From: Dolichospermum compactum NIES-806
GTDB lineage: Bacteria; Cyanobacteriota; Cyanobacteriia; Cyanobacteriales; Nostocaceae
Length of the DNA: 64,000 nucleotides
Direction of reading: 5' to 3'
NCBI RefSeq assembly: GCF_002368115.1
Contig: NZ_AP018316.1
Span: forward strand, 4,336,202 to 4,400,201
Below the pieces are notes generated by a model, which did not search any database, was not told the origin of the DNA, and saw only the letters and a program-made list of their open reading frames with translations. Each line of letters starts with the position of its first letter. The first letter of the stretch is position 1. Position numbers and translations under genes: made by a program. Positions 26,196 through 35,106 of this stretch are shown piece by piece.

Positions 26196-27707
26196 TTAAA
26201 ACTCCATGCGCTGATATTCAGCGACAGAGGAGGCTGCGGGTCTAGCACGCTGTCTGGCCCAATCCCTTAAGGCTGTGACCTGTTCTTGCATCGTTCGTGA
26301 CAGCGGCAAAGTAGACTTCAATGCAGCAATAATATCTAATTGGGTGAACTCCCGATCTTGGGCGAAGGCTTCATACATAGCCGCCACTATCGCTTGTTCA
26401 ATTTCTGCGCCAGAAAAGCCATCGGACATTTTTGCTAGTTGCTCTAGGTCAAATCTAGCAATTTCTTCCCGGCGTTTAGTCAGGTGAATACCGAAGATAT
26501 CCTGACGTTCTTCAGGTGTGGGCAGATCCACAAAGAATATTTCATCAAAGCGACCTTTCCTCAAAAACTCTCCAGGTAAGCGTTCTACTCGGTTAGCAGT
26601 CGCCATGACAAACACTGGAGATTTCTTTTCTTGCATCCAGGTAAGGAAAGAGCCGAAAATTCTGTTTGATGTCCCCCCATCAGAATCGCCAGAACCACCG
26701 CTACCCGCAAAGGATTTATCCAATTCGTCAATAAACAGAATCGTGGGGGAAATTGATTCTGCTGTTTTCAGGGCGTTCCGCAGGTTGGCTTCACTTCGAC
26801 CCACCATTGAGCCGTCGTATACCCGCCCCATATCTAATCTCAGAATTGGTAAACCCCATAAACGGGAGGTAGTTTTAGCAATCAGTGACTTACCACAACC
26901 AGGAACACCGAGAATTAACATTCCTTTTGGTTGGGGCAACCCATACTCTCTCGCTCTTTCTGTAAAGGCGTTAGAGCGTTGGGTGAGCCAGGTTTTCAAT
27001 TCTTCCAAGCCGCCAACAGCGTCAATGGTTTCATCTTCTTCGATGTACTCCAAGATACCGTTACGGCGGATGAGTTGTTTTTTCTCGGATAAGACGATAT
27101 CAACTTCATCTTCCGTCAAACACCCAGTTGTTACCTGTGCTTTGCGGTAGACTTTCTCAGCTTCATCTTTAGTTAGACCTAAAGCGGCTCTGAGTAGCTT
27201 TTCTCGCGCCTCGGTGGTTAGCCGTCGTCCACGATTTTGCTCTTGATGGACGGTTAAAACTTTATTTAACTCAGCCATGTCAGGCAATTGAAAATCTAAA
27301 ACAACAACTTCTTTTTCTAGTTCTATCGGAACTTGTTGCACAGGAGACATTAAAATAATGTTCTTTTGCGTTCCTTTAAAACTAGCGATCGCGTCCCGGA
27401 GCGATCTGGTTGTTGCCGGCGCATCAATAAACGGATGTAAATCTTTAAGAATAAATATACTGGGTTCTTTTTGCCGAATAATCCAATCAATAGCTGCTTC
27501 GGGAGAAACAGTATTGTGTTGAGTTGTATTCCGGGGTTGACCGTACTCGACGATACCGTGAGTTACTGTCCACACATATACTCGTCTTTGGGGTTTTAAA
27601 TCTTGGGAGACTTTAAAAATTGACTGCTCTGCCCGCTCTTCCTCGGAGGTCACAAGGTAGATTAAAGGGTATTGAGCTTGAATTAAAATATTGAGCTCTT
27701 CTTTCAT
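26196..27707 (-). CDS. ycf46: AAA+ ATPase Ycf46
   Basis: 503 aa. N-terminal domain of about 225 residues (helicase-like remnant), then an AAA+ module: Walker A GVPGCGKS near 268, Walker B ILFIDELDK near 323, sensor ATANR near 370 and arginine-finger region RKGRFDEIFF near 385. Plastid-type Ycf46 has been linked to photosynthesis regulation, especially carbon uptake, in Synechocystis. Complete. Followed by ycf35 and preceded by a ribbon-helix-helix gene on the same strand. Confidence 0.93.
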   Translation of the reverse strand: MKEELNILIQAQYPLIYLVTSEEERAEQSIFKVSQDLKPQRRVYVWTVTHGIVEYGQPRNTTQHNTVSPEAAIDWIIRQKEPSIFILKDLHPFIDAPATTRSLRDAIASFKGTQKNIILMSPVQQVPIELEKEVVVLDFQLPDMAELNKVLTVHQEQNRGRRLTTEAREKLLRAALGLTKDEAEKVYRKAQVTTGCLTEDEVDIVLSEKKQLIRRNGILEYIEEDETIDAVGGLEELKTWLTQRSNAFTERAREYGLPQPKGMLILGVPGCGKSLIAKTTSRLWGLPILRLDMGRVYDGSMVGRSEANLRNALKTAESISPTILFIDELDKSFAGSGGSGDSDGGTSNRIFGSFLTWMQEKKSPVFVMATANRVERLPGEFLRKGRFDEIFFVDLPTPEERQDIFGIHLTKRREEIARFDLEQLAKMSDGFSGAEIEQAIVAAMYEAFAQDREFTQLDIIAALKSTLPLSRTMQEQVTALRDWARQRARPAASSVAEYQRMEF

Positions 27708-27797
27708 ACTATCGACCTACTTGAGACCTTATAGAGACAGTACCGATCAGCGATCGCATGGCGTTAAGCCAGACTATTAATCATCATTAATTCCTAT

Positions 27798-28145
27798 CTA
27801 ACAAGGAACTAATTCTTCCTCACCCTTGGGATAGGTTTCTTCTTTTTCTCTACCATCAATTGATAGATGATCCTGACCGATGATTCCTGGTTGGTTGCCC
27901 AAGTTCACGAGTTCACCATCACGCAGTACGAGTGAGGTTTCACAGGTGGGGCAGGAATAAATCCGGTGGGTTCGGCCATGAGTAGACGCTTCTATCTCTT
28001 CTACTATTTCTGAGTTGGTCAGGTAGAAACTGAGCGCCCGTTCTGCTAGGTCTGACATTGGTTCTGAGTCAACGGCAGAACGGATTTTAAGTTTTCTGTG
28101 CAGTTCCGGTGATAAATATAACGTAACCTTTTGCTTAGTTTGCAT
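27798..28145 (-). CDS. Ribbon-helix-helix protein with CPTC motif
   Basis: 115 aa. The first 45 residues (KVTLYLSPELHRKLKIRSAV and DSEPMSDLAERAL) look like a ribbon-helix-helix DNA-binding fold. A middle segment has YSCPTCETSLVLRDGE, half of a possible zinc ribbon, and a final Cys. Probably a small transcription regulator. It lies 90 bp upstream of ycf46 and may control or be co-transcribed with it; inference only. Confidence 0.75.
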   Translation of the reverse strand: MQTKQKVTLYLSPELHRKLKIRSAVDSEPMSDLAERALSFYLTNSEIVEEIEASTHGRTHRIYSCPTCETSLVLRDGELVNLGNQPGIIGQDHLSIDGREKEETYPKGEEELVPC

Positions 28146-28317
28146 ACAACTTTCTGGTGGTCTTACCCGGGTATGTATACCACCTTATCGGCTCTTTTCT
28201 CAGTTGTCAAGATGGTAAAGCGTTTTAACTGCAATTTTGTTACATTTCGTAATATATTTAGATCTTTCTGTCTGAATCAGGATGTCCAGGATTTAGGGAT
28301 TTTCAGGATTTTTTTGG

Positions 28318-28454
28318 TGCTTGAGTTTAACGGTGAAGGGAATCACGTCCATGCACTGATTGAATATCCTCCTAAATTATCCGTTTCTCAAATAGTAAAT
28401 GCCCTAAAAGGGGTATCCAGCCGCAGATATGGACAAGCCGGATATAAAAAACCC
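28318..28454 (+). pseudogene. tnpA: IS200-type transposase TnpA fragment, copy 1
   Basis: Encodes EFNGEGNHVHALIEYPPKLS and on to RYGQAGYKKP, with the HUH motif HVH but not the catalytic Tyr helix. About 135 bp identical to positions 41398-41533. It breaks off abruptly into AT-rich DNA after AAAAAACCC, so it is a remnant. Confidence 0.85.
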
Positions 28455-28602
28455 TAGTAATAAATATAGGCAGTAATATAAAAATTGCCAACAAATTGAA
28501 ATTAATAAGGTATTGACAATAAATTCAGGAGCAAAAATGAGAGAATGAATCTGAATTAAATAAAAATACCAAAAAATATGAATAACCAAAAAGAAGAATT
28601 TG

Positions 28603-28778
28603 AGTGTAAATAATGAAGATAAAGAACAAGGAATAAACAAAGAAAATCCGATTAATATCATACAGGGGTATTCCCGTGACCATCGTCCAGACTTAAAACA
28701 ATGTATATTAGATTTAATAGTAAGTAGTGATGGAGATATACCTTTATTTTTTAGAGGAGCATCAGGAAATGAATCATT
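28603..28778 (+). pseudogene. IS1634/IS4-like transposase fragment
   Basis: In-frame peptide with GYSRDHRPDLKQC, LDLIVSSDGDIPLF and RGASGNES, characteristic of IS1634-type DDE transposases. Both ends of the protein are missing; at 28779 the sequence switches to a patatin gene. The surrounding upstream 100 bp is AT-rich with no frame. Confidence 0.8.
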
Positions 28779-29105
28779 AATGTCCCTCTCAAAGCCTTAG
28801 CAAATCGCGGTTGTACTCATGCGATCGCTATTCATTTAGGAAATGGTGAACTCTGGAATCGGCATGAATTTCCCAACCAGACAATAATTGAAATTCGTCC
28901 AAAGGAAGATATGGGTAGTCCTAACAAATTACTAGATTTCAGTCCCGAACGGATTCAACTTTTGCAAAAACGGGGTTATCAAGATGCCAAACGCTGTCTT
29001 GAGCCAATTTTACAAACACTGATGATTGAGCGATCGCGCCAAGAAAGTTTTGCGCGACTTCAGGAAACATCAAAGCAATTAAGAGACGATCCACCAATAT
29101 ATTAA
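28779..29105 (+). pseudogene. Patatin-like phospholipase, 3' fragment
   Basis: About 108 codons open from NVPLKALANRGCTHAIAIHL through WNRHEFPNQTIIEIRP to a natural stop after RDDPPIY. It matches what I recall of the C-terminal third of cyanobacterial patatin-like phospholipases. The catalytic N-terminal region (GxSxG) is absent, replaced by a transposase fragment, so this is a truncation by IS insertion and deletion. Confidence 0.7.
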
Positions 29106-29115
29106 TGAAAACTGA

Positions 29116-29622
29116 ATGATGAAACAGCCTTGGGGTGCAGTACAAATAAACAAGGTGCTGTGCGCTATGATTTCCGGCGTGGGAATAGGGATGATCTTGT
29201 GGGGGTGTAATGCTAATAACTCCCAGCTTCAAGAGACAAGATGGAATATATATAGAAATAAGCGTTATGGTTTTGAGTTTCCCTATCCGCATACTTGGCA
29301 GGTGTTAGGAAACCCAGACAATAGTGATGGTGTTGTTTTAGTTTCACCAAACCAAAAAAATCTAGAAATTCGTGCTTATGCAAGTAAGCCTGTATTAAAA
29401 TCCGTAACTGAAAATTCTCAGCCTGTCCCTAATTTTCGGACTCATCAAGGTTTTGCTGGAGTATTGGCTGTAGAGGCTGGAGAAAAGGTGACTGTGATCA
29501 AATTAACTATTAGCCAAGAGCAATTGGCATATCACTGGCAAGGACAAAGCACGAGTCAAGACTTTAAAAATTATTATCGGCTGTTTTATTACATTGCCCA
29601 GGAGTATAAAATTAGTCAGTAG
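29116..29622 (+). CDS. Putative lipoprotein of unknown function
   Basis: 168 aa. Hydrophobic N-terminus (about 12-30) ending in ILWGC, a lipobox, so probably membrane-anchored by lipid. The mature part starts NKRYGFEFPYPHTWQ, reminiscent of PsbP/Mog1-like beta proteins, but I cannot assign a family. The start is unsure: two adjacent ATGs, no ribosome site. Upstream of sqdB after a repeat-filled gap. Confidence 0.7.
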   Translation: MMKQPWGAVQINKVLCAMISGVGIGMILWGCNANNSQLQETRWNIYRNKRYGFEFPYPHTWQVLGNPDNSDGVVLVSPNQKNLEIRAYASKPVLKSVTENSQPVPNFRTHQGFAGVLAVEAGEKVTVIKLTISQEQLAYHWQGQSTSQDFKNYYRLFYYIAQEYKISQ

Positions 29623-29624
29623 CT

Positions 29625-29710
29625 AATTGTCAGTTGTCAGTAGGAAAAATCTTCTCCCCTGCTCCCCTGCCTCTTGGCTGTTCCCTGTTCCCTGTTCCCT
29701 GTTCCCTTCA
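29625..29710. repeat. STRR heptamers (TTGTCAG, CCCTGTT)
   Basis: AATTGTCAGTTGTCAG, CTCCCCTG units and four CCCTGTT copies between the lipoprotein gene and sqdB. Confidence 0.8.
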
Positions 29711-29784
29711 TTAAGAGAATTTAATGATGAAGAGGGGACATAAACCTGATAGATTTAGCTATCAGCGAGTAAAAACTGGTAAAG

Positions 29785-30939
29785 ATGAAAGTCCTGGTTA
29801 TTGGTGGTGATGGGTATTGCGGTTGGGCAACCGCGCTTTACCTTTCTAATCGAGGTTACGAAGTTGGAATTTTAGATAGTTTGGTGCGGCGACACTGGGA
29901 TAATGAATTGGGTGTAGAAACCCTTACCCCAATCGCACCAATTCAGAAACGTCTCCAGCGATGGCAGGATTTGACTAGTAAGTCTATTGATCTGTTTATC
30001 GGGGATATTACTAATTACGAGTTTCTGCACAAAGCTTTACACGAATTTCAACCAACTGCGATCGTGCATTTTGGTGAACAGCGTTCAGCGCCTTTTTCCA
30101 TGATTGACCGAGAACACGCTGTTCTCACTCAGGTGAATAATGTGGTTGGCACGTTGAATTTGCTGTACATTATGCGGGAAGATTTCCCAGATTGCCATTT
30201 GGTGAAGTTGGGAACAATGGGTGAGTATGGAACTCCCAACATTGATATTGAAGAGGGATACATTACGATTGAACATAACGGACGTAAGGATACTTTGCCC
30301 TATCCGAAACAGCCCGGTTCTATGTATCACTTGAGTAAAGTCCATGACAGCCATAATATCCACTTTGCTTGCCGGATCTGGGGTTTAAGGGCTACAGACT
30401 TAAATCAGGGGATTGTTTACGGTGTCTTAACCGAAGAAACGGGGATGGACGAACTGTTAATTAACCGGTTGGATTATGATGGTGTATTTGGTACAGCATT
30501 GAATCGCTTCTGTATTCAAGCTACCGTGGGACATCCTCTCACCGTCTACGGTAAAGGTGGACAAACTCGTGGCTTCTTGGATATTCGGGATACGGTGCGA
30601 TGTATTGAGTTAGCGATCGCTAATCCGGCTGAACCAGGAGAATTTCGTGTGTTTAACCAATTTACCGAACTATTTAGCGTCGTTGATTTGGCAATGATGG
30701 TGAAAAAAGCCGGCAACGCTATGGGACTGAATGTGGATATTAATCACATAGACAACCCTAGAGTGGAGAAGGAAGAACACTATTTCAACGCCAAAAACAC
30801 CAAACTCTTGGATTTGGGCTTACAACCGCATCTTCTCTCGGATTCTCTACTTGATTCACTATTAAACTTTTCTGTCAAGTATCAGAACCGAGTTGATCAC
30901 AAACAAATTCTCCCCAAAGTCTCTTGGCATAGAAAATAG
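29785..30939 (+). CDS. sqdB: UDP-sulfoquinovose synthase
   Basis: 384 aa. Extended SDR making UDP-sulfoquinovose from UDP-glucose and sulfite for the thylakoid sulfolipid SQDG. Seen: VIGGDGYCGWATALYL, the HFGEQRSAP motif near 98, catalytic YHLSK (Tyr/Lys near 183), and the GQTRGFLDIRDTVRC signature near 262. Followed on the same strand by sqdX after a repeat array, giving the complete two-step SQDG pathway. Confidence 0.97.
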   Translation: MKVLVIGGDGYCGWATALYLSNRGYEVGILDSLVRRHWDNELGVETLTPIAPIQKRLQRWQDLTSKSIDLFIGDITNYEFLHKALHEFQPTAIVHFGEQRSAPFSMIDREHAVLTQVNNVVGTLNLLYIMREDFPDCHLVKLGTMGEYGTPNIDIEEGYITIEHNGRKDTLPYPKQPGSMYHLSKVHDSHNIHFACRIWGLRATDLNQGIVYGVLTEETGMDELLINRLDYDGVFGTALNRFCIQATVGHPLTVYGKGGQTRGFLDIRDTVRCIELAIANPAEPGEFRVFNQFTELFSVVDLAMMVKKAGNAMGLNVDINHIDNPRVEKEEHYFNAKNTKLLDLGLQPHLLSDSLLDSLLNFSVKYQNRVDHKQILPKVSWHRK

Positions 30940-31108
30940 GTGACAGTAAAGGAGGCAAGAGGCAAGAGGCAAAAGGCAAGAGGCAAAAGGCAAAGGTGGA
31001 TTCATTCTCCCCTGATTCCTGACTCCTGACTCTTAACTTCTGACTCCTGACTCTTAACTCCTAACTCCTAACTCCGAACTCCGAACTCCGAACTCCGAAC
31101 TCCGAACT
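30940..31108. repeat. STRR arrays between sqdB and sqdX
   Basis: GGCAAGA/GGCAAAA heptamers, then CTCCTGA and CTCCTAA units, then five CTCCGAA copies running up to 10 bp before the sqdX start. Three heptamer types adjoin in one spacer. Confidence 0.88.
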
Positions 31109-31118
31109 CCTTCTTTTT

Positions 31119-32252
31119 ATGAGAATTGCCCTATTTACAGAAACCTTTTTACCTAAAGTTGATGGCATTGTTACCCGTCTTCGCCATACTGTTGACCATT
31201 TGCAACGTCTTAGCAATCAAGTTTTGGTATTTGCCCCCGAAGGTGGTATCACTGAACATAAAGGTGCGAAAGTTTACGGAGTTAGTGGCTTTCCCTTACC
31301 TCTCTATCCAGAGTTAAAAATGGCACTGCCCCGCCCTGCCATTGGTCACGCTTTAGAAGAGTTTCAACCAGATATTATTCATGTTGTTAATCCCGCAGTT
31401 CTCGGACTATCAGGGATTTTTTATAGTAAAGTTCTCAAAATTCCTTTGGTGGCTTCTTATCATACTCACTTGCCCCAATATCTACAACATTACGGATTAG
31501 GGATGTTAGAAGGGTTACTATGGGAGTTGTTAAAGCTGGGTCATAATCAGGCTGAATTAAATTTGTGTACCTCTACGGCAATGGTAAAGGAACTTTCAGC
31601 GCATGGGATTGAAAGGTGTGATTTATGGCAACGGGGGGTAGATACAGAATTATTTCATCCTGATTTAGTCAGTGCCAAAATGCGATCGCATCTTTCCCAA
31701 AATCATCCAGATAGCCCTTTATTATTGTATGTTGGTCGTCTTTCAGCGGAAAAGGAAATCGAACGCATTAAACCGATTTTAGAAGCTATTCCTGATGCCA
31801 GATTAGCATTAGTTGGCGATGGTCCCCACCGTCAAGCTTTGGAAAAACACTTTGCTGGGACAAATACTTACTTTGTTGGTTATCTTATGGGTAAAGAATT
31901 AGGCTCTGCCTTTGCCAGTGCTGATGCTTTTATTTTTCCTTCCCGCACAGAGACACTCGGATTAGTGCTGCTAGAAGCTATGGCTGCCGGGTGTCCAGTA
32001 GTAGCAGCCCGTTCTGGAGGCATCCCTGATATTGTGACAGATGGTGTAAATGGATATCTTTTTGATCCAGAGGCTGATATTCAAGAAGCGATTAATGCTA
32101 CAATCCGTTTGTTAAAACAACGGCAGGAAATAGCTATTATTCGGACAAATGCCCGTGCAGAAGCAGAGAAATGGGGATGGACATCGGCGACACAACAACT
32201 AGAAAATTATTATCAAAAAGTAATCTTAAAGAGGAGTCAGGAGTCAGAATAA
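31119..32252 (+). CDS. sqdX: Sulfoquinovosyldiacylglycerol synthase (GT4)
   Basis: 377 aa glycosyltransferase transferring sulfoquinovose from UDP-SQ to diacylglycerol. Seen: N-terminal FTETFLPKVDGIVTRL, acceptor-side HLPQYLQHYG near 127, donor domain YVGRLSAEKEIERI near 205 and the EX7E-type FIFPSRTETLGLVLLEA near 270. The start is immediately after the CTCCGAA repeats and lacks a clear ribosome site (only TCCTTCTTTTT precedes). Confidence 0.95.
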   Translation: MRIALFTETFLPKVDGIVTRLRHTVDHLQRLSNQVLVFAPEGGITEHKGAKVYGVSGFPLPLYPELKMALPRPAIGHALEEFQPDIIHVVNPAVLGLSGIFYSKVLKIPLVASYHTHLPQYLQHYGLGMLEGLLWELLKLGHNQAELNLCTSTAMVKELSAHGIERCDLWQRGVDTELFHPDLVSAKMRSHLSQNHPDSPLLLYVGRLSAEKEIERIKPILEAIPDARLALVGDGPHRQALEKHFAGTNTYFVGYLMGKELGSAFASADAFIFPSRTETLGLVLLEAMAAGCPVVAARSGGIPDIVTDGVNGYLFDPEADIQEAINATIRLLKQRQEIAIIRTNARAEAEKWGWTSATQQLENYYQKVILKRSQESE

Positions 32253-32318
32253 GAATGCTAAACCCCTTCCAAGTTGAAATCCATAGTTTTTTCTATGGCG
32301 AAAACTCAAGTTTTCAAG

Positions 32319-33122
32319 ATGGATGAACTATGGACAAAGGTGGAAGATGTTAATAGCAGAAATCTGATGGAAATTCGGATTAGTGCGAGTCGGGGGATTG
32401 CCGGTTATGCTCGGTCAAATTGTGACTATTAATGATGCGGCGTTAGAATTTTAGGTTCTCCGGTCAGACAAGCTAATAATAGAAATAATAATGAATTAAT
32501 TTTGGCTATTTGCGATCGCCAAAACCCAAATATTTTCATTCTCTGGAATCAATCTTTAACTTCTCAATCTGAGTTACTCAGTGCAGATGTAGTGGAGAAG
32601 TTAGAACGGAGTATTAATCTCACTGTTAATCCGTTAACTAACCCAGAAGGTGGATCTCGTAGTGGGTTAGTGGTCTTAGAAGATATCAGTTGAGAAAACG
32701 CATGAAACCTACCTTCCGCACCTTAAACTGTCACACAACGGAAATTGGTCGTTTGGAGATTTGGTTTTAGCGAACTGCTTGCAGCAGCGCTTCGCTATCG
32801 CCTACCAATATTTCTTGGTTTTGGTACAAAATACAACATTAAATGGGGATAAAAATCAGAAAAAACCGATTGTGACACCGGGGGGTGCGGAATGTGGGAT
32901 GAAAAGCACCTTATACCGTTATCTGAATCCTCATGTAGCCGAGCAGGTGATGGCTTTGGGACAGGATACTTTAATGGTGGGTGAACGGAAGGATGTCACT
33001 ATGTTGTTTTCTGAAAACCAACAGATCAAGCTGTGCAAATTCATTTAGAACGCGCCTATCAATACCAGCAGATACCACCACCAAAGTCCTGGGATGGTGT
33101 TTGGACAATGATGGCAAAATAG
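32319..33122 (+). pseudogene. Adenylate/guanylate cyclase pseudogene (GAF/PAS-cyclase), MITE-interrupted
   Basis: Several frames together spell a decayed cyclase: GAF-like (ELWTKVEDVN...ISASRGIAGYA), then ELILAICDRQNP...GLVVLEDIS, the coiled linker and cyclase entry KSTLYRYLNPHVAEQVMALG with GERKDVTMLFS, and finally the C-terminal tail VQIHLERAYQYQQIPPPKSW with WDGVW. Nearly all of the catalytic domain after MLFS is deleted, stops and frameshifts break the GAF/PAS part, and a MITE (32708-32898) splits the linker. Not functional. Confidence 0.82.
32708..32898. mobile_element. MITE family A copy 1 with ATGAAA target duplication
   Basis: 191 bp. Left end CCTACCTTCCGCACC; reverse complement of right end CCCACATTCCGCACC (13/15). 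Flanked by ATGAAA at 32702-32707 and 32899-32904. Precise removal rejoins CGC ATG AAA AGC ACC, giving the expected R-M-K-S-T of the cyclase linker. The interior is shared with 39727-39900 apart from a length difference of about 17 bp. Confidence 0.88.
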
Positions 33123-33172
33123 TCAGTTGTTAGTTGCTGTAAACCAATGACCAATGACCAATGACCAATTAC

Positions 33173-33433
33173 CTAACCTTCTTCAGAACCGTTACTTTGA
33201 AAAGGTTGTTCACCGATTTTCAGTTGTTTTTTTGATTGTTTTAACTGTTTCCAAAGTAACTTAATCTGGTCATAAGCCTCATCTGGTGAGATCTTGCCAC
33301 CAGTTTCTAAATTGCAAATATAACTAACCTTTTGGGCAAATTCCTGCAAATTCGCATTAAATACCAAGTTTTCTGGTTTGACATGACCATAATAGCGACC
33401 ACGGGGATAGAGAAAATCTTCTTTGCTCATCAT
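33173..33433 (-). CDS. Small conserved cyanobacterial protein (DUF7219-like)
   Basis: About 86 aa from paired ATGs at 33433/33430, with GGAG 8-11 nt upstream. The core KEDFLYPRGRYYG...LVFNANLQEFAQKVSYICN and LETGGKISPDEAYDQIKLLWKQLK is what I recall for a family restricted to cyanobacteria. No membrane segment; helical and charged. Function unknown. CCAATGA repeats lie beyond its stop. Confidence 0.75.
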   Translation of the reverse strand: MMSKEDFLYPRGRYYGHVKPENLVFNANLQEFAQKVSYICNLETGGKISPDEAYDQIKLLWKQLKQSKKQLKIGEQPFQSNGSEEG

Positions 33434-34152
33434 TTTTTTTCTCCATTTACTCAACTGCTCTATAAAACTTATATAATACTGACAGCGCAGCGTGCCTTAA
33501 GCCATACATTGCTGTTTGTTTCCCCTCTTGGTGATCAAGACAGATGGATAGTTCTGTCTTCATAGCTCCTCTACCCTGTAAGAGTGGGATAGATAAAACT
33601 ATTACATCCTACTGATAGTTTAGAGTGGCGTGAGCCATAGGTGGAGCTTTAGGGCAGTTATTCACGTTTAGTTATTCTCTAATTTATTAACAACAGATTT
33701 TATTAAATTCAATGTGTCATTAATATATCTCTTAAGATAGATTAATACATTCATTTTTGCAATACTTGGAAAAACTTTCCTTGCAAACCATAATTATACA
33801 TTTAAATTAGAATAATTGAAAATACAAGTATTTGATGAGTGAACTACCCACACTGACCTGACGGTACAGCGTGGGCTTCCTGCCCAGCAGAAAGCTTAAT
33901 AAACCTGTTCTGTCAGATTGGGAAAATACAATACCTGAAAGGTTTACGGGGCTTTGGTTTTGACATTTTATGCATTAATTTTATTTTTTAATACATAAAA
34001 AAGCGCCAAATCTTGATGAAATAAGAGTTACAAAAGATGGATTCGATTATTGTTTTCCGAGAGTGACAGAACAGGGATAGGGTTCGCGGAAGAAGTCTTT
34101 TCCTTAGGGCTAGTACCGCAAAGCGGAAGTTAAAAGTCAAAAGTAATATTAA

Positions 34153-34231
34153 CAATACCTTGTCCATTCTCTGTAGGTTGGGTTAAGCGACAGCGCAAAT
34201 CAAGGCTTATTACAATTTGGACAAGGTATTG
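34153..34231. repeat. 14-bp perfect inverted repeat CAATACCTTGTCCA
   Basis: CAATACCTTGTCCA (34153-34166) and TGGACAAGGTATTG (34218-34231) with a 51-bp spacer. It may be a small transposable remnant or RNA hairpin; nothing else identifies it. Confidence 0.6.
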
Positions 34232-34317
34232 ATTAAGCAAGCTTTTTGACGATTGAGAATGGTTGGTGTATTTACGCCGCAGTGTACCAGGAGTCAGGGG
34301 GAAGAAAGAAGATGGGA

Positions 34318-34350
34318 ATATTCCCGACTTCTCCAAGAAATCGGGAATAT
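34318..34350. repeat. Palindrome family P1 copy 3 (after chlM)
   Basis: ATATTCCCGACTTCT-CCA-AGAAATCGGGAATAT. Relative to other copies, the CCCC/GGGG stem ends are changed on both sides so pairing is kept. 24 bp beyond the chlM stop, suited to termination. Confidence 0.72.
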
Positions 34351-34374
34351 GAAGTATCAATTGTAATTTACTAC

Positions 34375-35067
34375 TTAGACAGATGTGCGAGTTGCTTCTA
34401 GTAAACTGGAAAAGTAAAACTTTGTTCGCGTCATAGCTTGTCGTTGGATTGAAAAGCCATTTTTTTCCAGAACTTTGATCACATCAGCTTTAGGATGTAA
34501 ATAAGCGCGAGTGGTTTTACTCGGACCAGGGAAGAAAGTACCAATTTTTTTGAGGATAGTCAGGAAGCAAGTTTTAGGCGCAAAACTGAGAATAATTCGT
34601 GATTGCGCTAAAGAACACAGATGAGAAATCATCTCGTCAGCTTTTTCTAGAGGGTAATGAATCAAAACATCTAAACAGATTACAGTGTGATAATTACCAC
34701 TTAAAGATTCTAAATCCTGTACTGCAAAGGAGGGATTTACAGTATTGGACAAAGCCATTACAGCCCTATCCTGAGCTTCTGATACCATTTTGGCAGAAAT
34801 GTCGCTGGCGTAGACCTTAGCGCCACTTATAGCCAGAGGAATACTCAGACTACCTACACCACACCCAGCATCACAAATTGATAATGATGGTAAATTGTTG
34901 TCAGCTTCTAACCAGCCGATGACATTATCTACAGTTTGTTGATGTCCAGTGCGAATATCTAGCTGAACCTTGTTGACTTCACCATCACCATAGATGCGTT
35001 GCCACCTATCAAAACCTGTGGAGTTGAAGTATTCGCGGACTATTGTTTTATCCTCGGCTGCGTTCAT
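34375..35067 (-). CDS. chlM: Mg-protoporphyrin IX methyltransferase
   Basis: 230 aa from ATG 35067. SAM-dependent enzyme making Mg-protoporphyrin monomethyl ester, the substrate of AcsF encoded near 5 kb. Seen: VREYFNSTGFDRWQRIYG start, the SAM motif ICDAGCGVGSLSIPLA near 67, and the C-terminal FPGPSKTTRAYLH. Reading can extend 46 codons upstream, but that segment lies in a MITE and has no homology, so the shorter start is right. Confidence 0.95.
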   Translation of the reverse strand: MNAAEDKTIVREYFNSTGFDRWQRIYGDGEVNKVQLDIRTGHQQTVDNVIGWLEADNNLPSLSICDAGCGVGSLSIPLAISGAKVYASDISAKMVSEAQDRAVMALSNTVNPSFAVQDLESLSGNYHTVICLDVLIHYPLEKADEMISHLCSLAQSRIILSFAPKTCFLTILKKIGTFFPGPSKTTRAYLHPKADVIKVLEKNGFSIQRQAMTRTKFYFSSLLEATRTSV

Positions 35068-35106
35068 AAACTCAATTGTTAATTGTTCACAATTCTTAAA
35101 ATTATC

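Larger units (their letters stand above)
33434..34374. other. Gene-free accessory spacer with inverted repeats
   Basis: 940 bp with no credible coding region. Contents: a GCGCAGCGTGCCTTAAGCC module near 33485; a hairpin CCCAC...GTGGG at about 33848-33876 followed by CTTCCTGCCC, which resembles the ends of IS200/IS605 elements (weak); a 14-bp inverted repeat at 34153-34231; and a P1 palindrome at 34318-34350. Confidence 0.55.

Noticed and set aside
26518..27150. 210-codon frame antisense to ycf46
   Set aside because: Explained by codon bias of the AAA+ ATPase on the other strand; Ser/Arg/Pro-rich with no motif.
28404..28661. 85-codon hydrophobic frame on the minus strand
   Set aside because: It lies opposite IS relics in AT-rich DNA; apparent membrane segments come from Phe/Leu/Ile codons of AT-rich sequence.
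33848..33890. Hairpin CCCAC...GTGGG with CTTCCTGCCC as an IS605 end or TnpB guide RNA
   Set aside because: Resemblance is from memory and no tnpB or tnpA sequence adjoins it; not strong enough for a feature of its own.
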